Assembly: GCA_000773965.1 (NCBI GenBank)
Contig: JRUP01000026.1
Location: 1-64,000 of the forward strand
DNA: 64,000 bases
Source of the DNA: Enterobacter cancerogenus
GTDB taxonomy: Bacteria > Pseudomonadota > Gammaproteobacteria > Enterobacterales > Enterobacteriaceae
Direction of reading: 5' to 3'
Shown: one piece after another, positions 58,958-64,000 of the stretch
Layout of the letters: each line of letters starts with the position of its first letter
How positions within the stretch are numbered: position 1 is the first letter of the stretch
Translations under genes and position numbers: made by a program
Notes under the pieces: generated by a model
What the model was told of the DNA's origin: nothing
Database searches by the model: none
The model's input: the letters and a program-made list of their open reading frames with translations, nothing else

Positions 58958-60709
58958 TTGTTGTTATTCCCGCGGAGAGGGCGCTGGCTGGCGCTGATCA
59001 TGCTGTTGCTGCCGATGCTGGCGCAGGCATGGCAGACGGATCGCAGTTATCGATTCAGTATTCTGCACACCAATGATCATCACGGTCGCTACTGGACCAA
59101 TGCGCAGGGCGAGTACGGTCTGGCGGCGCAAAAAACGCTGATGGATAAACAGCGTTATGATGTGCAGGCCAAAGGCGGCGGTGCCTTGATCCTTTCCGCC
59201 GGGGACGTGAATACTGGCGTGCCGGAATCGGATCTGCTCAATGCCGAACCCGATATTCGTGGCATGAACCTCATCGGCTACGATGCCATGGCGCTCGGCA
59301 ATCACGAATTCGATAAGCCGCTCAGCGTGCTACAACAGCAACAGAAGTGGGCTAAATTTCCCTTCCTCTCTGCCAATATCTATCAAAAGGGCACCGACCA
59401 GCGTCTGTTCAAGCCGTGGGCGATCTTTAATCGCATGGGGCTGAAGATCGCGGTGATTGGCCTGACCACCACCGATACGCTGAAAATTTCCAATCCGGAA
59501 AATATTGCCAATATCGACATCCGCGATCCGGTGAAAGAGACGGAAAAAGCGGTGGCGGAACTGCGTGCCAGTGAAAAACCCGATGTGATTGTGGCGCTGA
59601 CGCACATGGGCCATTACGACGATGGACAGCACGGCAGCAACGCGCCGGGTGATGTGGAACTGGCGCGCAGCCTGCCGCCGGGCACTATCAATGTGATCAT
59701 CGGCGGCCACTCGCAGGATGCGGTGTGCATGGAAAAAGATAACGTCAGCGTGAAAGATTATCAGCCCGGCCAGCCTTGTCAGCCCGATCGTCAAAACGGT
59801 GTGTGGATCATGCAGGCAAAAGAGTGGGGCAAATACGTCGGGCGCGGCGATTTCACCTTCCGCAACGGCGAATTGACGCTGGACAGCTATCAGCTGATCC
59901 CGGTGAATCTCAAGCATGAAGTGAAAAATCTGGATGGCAGCGTTTCCTGGCTTACCTGGCAGGAAGAGATCCCACCCAACAGCGCAATGATGAAATTGTT
60001 GACGCCGTATCAACTGCGCGCGGCAAAGAAACTCGACGTCACGGTTGGCAGCAGTGATGGCGTGTTCGTGGGCGAACGCGACAAAGTGCGCTTTGAACAA
60101 ACCAACCTAGGGCAGCTGATTCTGCGCGCGCAGATGGCAGCGACCCAAGCGGATTTCGCGGTGATCAGTGGCGGTGGCATTCGCACTTCACTGGCCGCAG
60201 GCAAACTGAGCTGGCGCGATCTGTTGCAGGTGCAGCCGTTTGGTAATCAGGTGGTGTCAGTCACGCTGACCGGAGACGAATTACTGAAGTATCTTGCCAC
60301 GGTTGCCAATATCAAGACCAACTCCGGTGGTTTCGCGCAGTTCAGCAATATCAGTCTGGTGGCGGATGGCAAAGCGGTGAGTGAGGTGAAGATCAATGGC
60401 GAGCCGCTGCAAAAAGACAAAACCTATCGCATGGCCACCAACAGCTTTAATGCCAGCGGCGGTGATGGTTATCCCAACATCGAGGCGCATGCGGGCTTCA
60501 GCAATACCGGACTGCGCGATGCAGATGTGCTGCGCGATTTTGTCACGGCGCACTCACCGCTGAAAATCGCCGACTATGCGCCAACCGGCATCGTGCATTT
60601 GACGGAGCAGCAGGTACAGGAGCGCGACAAAGCGCAGGAAAAACCCAGGAAGCGCAGCTACCCGCAAGCCATTTTGGCGTGGATCTGGCCGCGTGCGCTG
60701 AACAATTAA
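58958..60709 (+). CDS. ushA: Periplasmic UDP-sugar hydrolase / 5'-nucleotidase
   Basis: A 583-residue secreted metallophosphoesterase that degrades UDP-sugars and nucleotides for salvage. The dinuclear metal site is visible in ILHTNDHHGR, GDVNTGVPESD, GNHEFDKP and GGHSQD; the C-terminal nucleotidase domain has GGGIRTSLAAG and NFNASGGDGYP-like text (SFNASGGDGYP). The start is TTG at 58958, because AAGGAG lies 7 bases upstream and it opens a clean signal peptide (cleavage near AQA|W). The protein is about 30 residues longer than E. coli UshA (550), through a basic, Trp-containing C-terminal tail. Confidence 0.93.
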   Translation: MLLFPRRGRWLALIMLLLPMLAQAWQTDRSYRFSILHTNDHHGRYWTNAQGEYGLAAQKTLMDKQRYDVQAKGGGALILSAGDVNTGVPESDLLNAEPDIRGMNLIGYDAMALGNHEFDKPLSVLQQQQKWAKFPFLSANIYQKGTDQRLFKPWAIFNRMGLKIAVIGLTTTDTLKISNPENIANIDIRDPVKETEKAVAELRASEKPDVIVALTHMGHYDDGQHGSNAPGDVELARSLPPGTINVIIGGHSQDAVCMEKDNVSVKDYQPGQPCQPDRQNGVWIMQAKEWGKYVGRGDFTFRNGELTLDSYQLIPVNLKHEVKNLDGSVSWLTWQEEIPPNSAMMKLLTPYQLRAAKKLDVTVGSSDGVFVGERDKVRFEQTNLGQLILRAQMAATQADFAVISGGGIRTSLAAGKLSWRDLLQVQPFGNQVVSVTLTGDELLKYLATVANIKTNSGGFAQFSNISLVADGKAVSEVKINGEPLQKDKTYRMATNSFNASGGDGYPNIEAHAGFSNTGLRDADVLRDFVTAHSPLKIADYAPTGIVHLTEQQVQERDKAQEKPRKRSYPQAILAWIWPRALNN

Positions 60710-60710
60710 A

Positions 60711-60738
60711 AACGGCGCCCGATTGGGCGCCGTTGTTT
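60711..60738 (+). terminator. Terminator of ushA (convergent region)
   Basis: AACGGCGCCC and GGGCGCCGTT form a 10-bp stem with a GATT loop, followed by GTTTT. It also abuts the end of the convergent PACE gene. Confidence 0.8.
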
Positions 60739-61169
60739 TATGCCTGACAGGATTTCTGCGTCAGCCAGCGCTGGCGCAATTTATCCCACATCCAGTTATA
60801 AGCCATGGTATAGGGCAGGAAGAACAGGAAGAACGCGACTTCCAGCATGAAGGCTTCCAGCAGCGTGATCTTCAGCATCCAGGCGGCAATCGGCAAACCG
60901 ATAACGATAAAGCCCCCTTCAAAGCCCAGCGCGTGGATGGCGCGCAGGCCGAGGCCGCGTTTTCTCTGCGGCGGCCAGATGCGATCAAAACCGGTGTTAT
61001 AGATCATGTTCCACAGCATGGCGACCGTTGACAACATAATCGCCAGCGCGCCCATCTGAAACAGCGGCTTTTCCATAATCCAGGCGGCCAGCGGAGCCAC
61101 AGTGAGAATCGCCAGCACTTCAAATCCTGCAGCATGATAAAAACGTTCTTTCAGCGAACGGGTACGCAT
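60738..61169 (-). CDS. PACE-family multidrug/proton transporter
   Basis: A 143-residue membrane protein with two tandem 'bacterial transmembrane pair' units: FYHAAGFEVLAILTVAPLAAW ... LWNMIYNTGFDRIWP, and ALGFEGGFIVIGLPIAAWML ... YTMAYNWMWDKL. This four-helix layout is that of the proteobacterial antimicrobial compound efflux (PACE) family, whose AceI member exports chlorhexidine and short diamines. AGGAGGT precedes the ATG at 61169. It is divergent from a LysR gene, the usual arrangement for PACE genes. Confidence 0.88.
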   Translation of the reverse strand: MRTRSLKERFYHAAGFEVLAILTVAPLAAWIMEKPLFQMGALAIMLSTVAMLWNMIYNTGFDRIWPPQRKRGLGLRAIHALGFEGGFIVIGLPIAAWMLKITLLEAFMLEVAFFLFFLPYTMAYNWMWDKLRQRWLTQKSCQA

Positions 61170-61259
61170 ATAAACCTCCTTTTGGGTAACGCGACACATT
61201 TTCTCACTGCAAAATGCTAAGATAAAATGATTACCTATCGATAAAAGCGATGGTTCACC

Positions 61260-62129
61260 ATGAAATACTCCCCGGAATCCCTTGAGGCCTTTGTGCAGAC
61301 CGTCGCCAGCGGCTCGTTTTCTGCGGCGGCGCGTGCGCTGGCCAAAAGCCAGTCCACCATCAGCAGCGCCGTGGCGAATCTGGAAGACGATCTCGGTTTC
61401 ACTCTGTTCGATCGCAGCGGTCGCCAGCCGGTACTAACCGAGCAAGGACAGCGCGCACTGGCGCAGGTGCAGCAGATTCTGGCGGCCAGCCAGCGGTTGG
61501 ATGAGCTGGCGGTGCGGCTGTCACAGGGCGTGGAACCGCGACTCAGCCTGGCAATTTCTGATTTCTGGCAGGCCGATCATCATGAAAATCTGCTCAACCG
61601 CTTTGAAGCGCGTTATCCGGATATTGAATTTGAATGCATGATTGCTGAGGACGCGGACGCGCTGGACCTGCTGCAGGCCGGTCGCGTGCATCTCGGCGTG
61701 GTGCGTGCGCAGCCGCAGCTGCCGCCTGATTTAGCGGTGGCACGTTTACAGGTGGGGGCGGAAATGGCGATCTATCTGCATCAGGAGCATGTGCTGGCGC
61801 AGTCAAAACAGGTGAGTGAAGCACAACTCGGTGAATTGCGTCATTTACGGCTTAATACCTGGGTGCAAAACCGTGAACCCTTGCCTGCTGGTCGAGTGTG
61901 GTCGGCGCCTTCTTATTTATTGCTGCTGGAAATGGCGGAGCAGGGCTTTGGCTGGAGCGTATTACCGCGCTGGCTGGTGGAGCAGTTTGGTCATCAGGTG
62001 TTGAAAGAGTTGCCGGTGCCAGGCTGGCCACAGCGCATCGCGGTGGATGTAATCTGGTCGCGACGCAATCCGCCAGGTCCTGCCGGGCGCTGGATGATTG
62101 ATCAACTCTGCGCCCAGCAACCGGATTAA
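61260..62129 (+). CDS. LysR-family regulator of the PACE transporter
   Basis: A 289-residue regulator with an N-terminal winged helix (SFSAAARALAKSQSTISSAVANLEDDLG) and a substrate-binding domain. It lies 90 bp from the divergent PACE gene; the shared gap contains the dyad-like ATCGATAAAAGCGAT. Its last codons, reading C-A-Q-Q-P-D-stop, fall inside the first copy of a 47-bp tandem duplication derived from the 3' end of ybaK. Confidence 0.88.
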   Translation: MKYSPESLEAFVQTVASGSFSAAARALAKSQSTISSAVANLEDDLGFTLFDRSGRQPVLTEQGQRALAQVQQILAASQRLDELAVRLSQGVEPRLSLAISDFWQADHHENLLNRFEARYPDIEFECMIAEDADALDLLQAGRVHLGVVRAQPQLPPDLAVARLQVGAEMAIYLHQEHVLAQSKQVSEAQLGELRHLRLNTWVQNREPLPAGRVWSAPSYLLLLEMAEQGFGWSVLPRWLVEQFGHQVLKELPVPGWPQRIAVDVIWSRRNPPGPAGRWMIDQLCAQQPD

Positions 62130-62209
62130 TCGCGGCGCGCCACGTCGGGCAGTGCGGCATCCAGCAGCCGGATTAATCGCGGCGTGCCACGTCGGCCAGT
62201 GTGGCATCC
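62116..62209. repeat. 47-bp tandem duplication spanning the lysR and ybaK stops
   Basis: Copy 1 (62116-62162) and copy 2 (62163-62209) differ at about five positions. Copy 2 encodes the last 12 residues and stop of ybaK on the minus strand. Copy 1 supplies the last codons and TAA of the convergent LysR gene on the plus strand. The GATTAATC core gives a stop in both directions. Confidence 0.85.
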
Positions 62210-62652
62210 AGCAGTCGTGCCAGATCCTGCGCCGCCAGTTCTATATCCAGCCCGCGCTTGCCGCCGGAGACAAAGATGGTGGCAAATTCTGCGGCCTGCT
62301 GATCGATCACCGTTGGCAGGTGTTTTTTCTGCCCCAACGGGCTGATGCCACCCACCAGATAACCGGTCACACGCTGTGCCAGTTGCGGATCGGCCATATC
62401 CGCTTTTTTCGCGCCCAGCGCCTTGGCCACTTTTTTCAAATCGAGCTGCGAGGAGACCGGTGTCACGGCTACCGCCAGCGCTTTGGCATCGCCGTTGAGT
62501 GCCACGAGCAGGGTTTTGAACACCTGACGCGCATCAAGATTGAGCTTACGCACCGCCTCATCACCAAAATTTGTTTCGTGGCTGTCATGCTCATAAGGAT
62601 GAAGGGTAAAGGCGACCTTTTGTTTTTCCAGCAGTTTTACGGCGGGTGTCAT
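62173..62652 (-). CDS. ybaK: Cys-tRNA(Pro)/Cys-tRNA(Cys) deacylase YbaK
   Basis: A 159-residue editing protein that hydrolyses Cys-tRNA(Pro) made by mistake by prolyl-tRNA synthetase. The fold family is YbaK/ProX (INS). Typical text is [34 protein letters not shown] and [13 protein letters not shown], with the substrate-binding Lys in QVFKTLL. Length equals E. coli YbaK. Its 3' end is duplicated (47-bp repeat). Confidence 0.95.
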   Translation of the reverse strand: MTPAVKLLEKQKVAFTLHPYEHDSHETNFGDEAVRKLNLDARQVFKTLLVALNGDAKALAVAVTPVSSQLDLKKVAKALGAKKADMADPQLAQRVTGYLVGGISPLGQKKHLPTVIDQQAAEFATIFVSGGKRGLDIELAAQDLARLLDATLADVARRD

Positions 62653-62737
62653 GTTCTGTCCTTGCTACGAAAATTCTTATTTCAGTTTTGGTGAATAATA
62701 CTGGCGAAATTCTGAACTTTGCGCGAAAATTGGCCCG

Positions 62738-62817
62738 CGCCAGCAATGCTGGTGATAACCAAAATCATAAACAAATTCCTCTTTGACGGGCCGATAGCGA
62801 TATTGGCCTTCTTTTTT
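62738..62817 (+). ncRNA. chiX: Small regulatory RNA ChiX (MicM/SroB)
   Basis: The conserved seed and 3' half AAATTCCTCTTTGACGGGCC is followed by a terminator hairpin (GGCCGATA, loop GCGA, TATTGGCC) and a T-run, as in E. coli ChiX. A 5' hairpin (GCCAGC/GCTGGT) replaces the E. coli one. It sits between ybaK and ybaP, the E. coli location. ChiX is an Hfq-bound RNA that silences the chitoporin gene chiP and is itself titrated by chitobiose mRNA. The 5' end is approximate. Confidence 0.88.
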
Positions 62818-62858
62818 GCCTGCAATTCGCCGCGCATCCGCTTTGCCTGCCATCTGCT

Positions 62859-62922
62859 GCTCAACGGCTCAACTGCTCAACTGCTCAACGGCTCAACGGC
62901 TCAACGGCTCAACTGCTCATCC
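62859..62922. repeat. 8-bp tandem repeat array (GCTCAACK, 7 units plus a degenerate eighth)
   Basis: Seven consecutive octamers GCTCAAC(G/T) occupy 62859-62914, with an eighth variant GCTCATCC to 62922. The array is flanked by the direct repeat CGCCGCGCATCCG (62829-62841 and 62939-62951). It lies between chiX and ybaP in a 395-bp stretch (62653-63047) that otherwise holds only chiX. Confidence 0.85.
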
Positions 62923-63047
62923 GCTGTGCCAACCATCCGCCGCGCATCCGGCAAAGCACATTTCCGCACAATCAGAGAGACGCACGTCATCGATCTGATC
63001 GCTTTCAGGATATGAGGATGCATAAGGTCTTGCGGTGACGGCATTTG

Positions 63048-63848
63048 TTACGATTTCAACAATCCTGGCAGGTTATCCTCGCCATACAGATGGAGTGCAC
63101 CAACAGCCACTACATAGCGGCCTTTCGGCAGCGCGTGCAATGACTCGCGCCAGTGCTGATTACGATTGCGCATCAGCGTGTCATTGAGATCGCTGCTAAA
63201 GGTGGTCGGCAGGGCCACCGGTTGCTGCGTGGGCGGTGCATCCAGCCACCAGCTGATCATGGTTTGCAGCAGGCGGGCGTTGGTGTGCCAATGCTCCAGC
63301 GTGTCCAGTAACAGCGATAAACCCTCCTGCGGTAGCGACTTCAGCAGCGCGATCTGAGTTTCCGGGCCTTCCAGTTCAATAATGCGCTTATTGGCGGCTT
63401 TTGCCGCTATCAGTAGCTGGTAATCAATGCCATATTGCGGCCGTAACCCCAGACGCTGCGCCTGTTGTGCCTGCAGCATCAAGGCGATTTGCCAGAACGG
63501 CAGCGTGTCGAACACTGCCATGGAAAGCGAAAGCTCATCGCACAGCACATCCAGTCGCTGCAGCACCTCGGCATCCAGACGCATTGCCAGCGGTGCATAG
63601 TCATCATCATTGCTGAAGGGTGATGCACCCTGGGTAATATCCGCTTCGACAATCAGTGCGTCGGCTTTGCTCAGTTGACGCAACAGACCGGCGGGCAACG
63701 GCTGCATATCGCGCGTGCCCATATGAATACTGCCCGCCAGATGCAGGCGTCGATCGCCCAATTTGATATCCATTGCCGGCCAGGTATAGCGTGCCGGGAA
63801 GAGGCTGGCGGCCATCTGCTGGAAGCTGTGCCACAGACTGCGTCTCAT
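63048..63848 (-). CDS. ybaP: TraB/GumN family protein YbaP
   Basis: A 266-residue TiKi/TraB-fold protein, related to metalloproteases of the Tiki family. The two family GxxH-type motifs are HLAGSIHMGTRDM near the N-terminus and VVAVGALHLYGEDNLPG at the C-terminus, with acidic residues in DALIVEADIT. Function in enterobacteria is unknown. The start at MRRSLW follows AGGA; seven upstream codons lack support. Same neighbours as E. coli (ybaK, copA). Confidence 0.9.
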   Translation of the reverse strand: MRRSLWHSFQQMAASLFPARYTWPAMDIKLGDRRLHLAGSIHMGTRDMQPLPAGLLRQLSKADALIVEADITQGASPFSNDDDYAPLAMRLDAEVLQRLDVLCDELSLSMAVFDTLPFWQIALMLQAQQAQRLGLRPQYGIDYQLLIAAKAANKRIIELEGPETQIALLKSLPQEGLSLLLDTLEHWHTNARLLQTMISWWLDAPPTQQPVALPTTFSSDLNDTLMRNRNQHWRESLHALPKGRYVVAVGALHLYGEDNLPGLLKS

Positions 63849-63919
63849 GCCCTGTCCTTTTGAAGTCAAAAATCCATGCTAGCGATTTCAGTCACTGAAA
63901 AACAGGGCAGAGAGGGCGA

Positions 63920-64000
63920 TTAGCGTTTTGCTGGCTTGAAGCGCAACAAACGATTCGCGTTACTCACCACGGTAATCGAAGACAGCGCCATCGCCGCGCC
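63920..64000 (-). CDS. copA: Copper-exporting P-type ATPase CopA, C-terminal fragment
   Basis: Only the last 26 codons and the stop are in the window. They read GAAMALSSITVVSNANRLLR then FKPAKR, the standard end of CopA after the last membrane helix. The location next to ybaP is the E. coli arrangement. The rest of the gene lies beyond the right edge. Confidence 0.9.
   Translation of the reverse strand, partial: GAAMALSSITVVSNANRLLRFKPAKR

Noticed and set aside
62719..63015. A 98-residue open frame with NGSTAQ repeats between ybaK and ybaP
   Set aside because: It starts with TTG, overlaps the chiX RNA and its terminator, and its repeats are just the 8-bp array read in frame. No ribosome site is present.

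Overview
The window is a chromosomal segment of a gamma-proteobacterium of the order Enterobacterales. Protein sequences and gene order match the E. coli yajR-cyo-clpPX-lon-mdl-glnK-acr-dnaX-htpG-adk-ushA-copA segment. The extra cysteine desulfhydrase gene beside decR, and the absence of mscK, aes, maa and ylaC, point to Erwiniaceae, most likely Pantoea. This placement is an inference from gene content; no 16S rRNA gene is present.

Layout. 0-9 kb: the end of a zinc alcohol dehydrogenase, then on the minus strand yajR, the cytochrome bo3 operon cyoABCDE, and ampG/yajG. 9-19 kb: bolA, tig, clpP, clpX, lon, hupB and ppiD, a protein folding and proteolysis block with heat-shock (sigma-32) promoters. 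19-24 kb: ybaV, fadM (with a FadR operator), queC, a ybaE/SgrR-like regulator and cof. 23-31 kb: a ccdA-like cysteine desulfhydrase divergent from decR, the ABC exporter pair mdlAB, the nitrogen-controlled glnK-amtB operon, and tesB. 31-34 kb: ybaY, atl, 4.5S RNA (ffs), and hha-tomB. 34-37.5 kb: an accessory zinc module made of an ABC importer and the zinc-free ribosomal proteins RpmE2/RpmJ2, each transcription unit carrying a Zur-like operator. 37.6-43 kb: acrAB, acrR, rsmS (ybaM) and a YeaQ-family gene. 43-50 kb: priC, ybaN, apt, dnaX (with its programmed frameshift site), ybaB, recR and htpG. 50-52 kb: a LysR regulator divergent from an unrecognised gene. 52-64 kb: adk, hemH, gsk, ybaL, fsr, ushA, a PACE-type transporter divergent from a LysR regulator, ybaK, the small RNA ChiX, ybaP, and the end of copA.

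Most of the window is conserved backbone. Accessory material lies in three places: 33.8-37.5 kb, 50.4-52.3 kb and 60.7-62.1 kb. No integrase, transposase, tRNA, rRNA, CRISPR array or phage gene was seen. Two ERIC (IRU) elements are present. Three minus-strand genes (queC, ybaL, ybaK) end inside short tandem repeats that include or abut their stop codons, and a fourth (atl) ends next to a repeated, hairpin-rich element. An array of 8-bp repeats follows chiX.

The best leads for something undescribed are the zinc module with a possible 34-residue membrane peptide at its head, the unrecognised gene at 51.5 kb with its LysR partner, and the repeats that cluster at gene 3' ends. I did not find a clear, wholly new multi-gene system.
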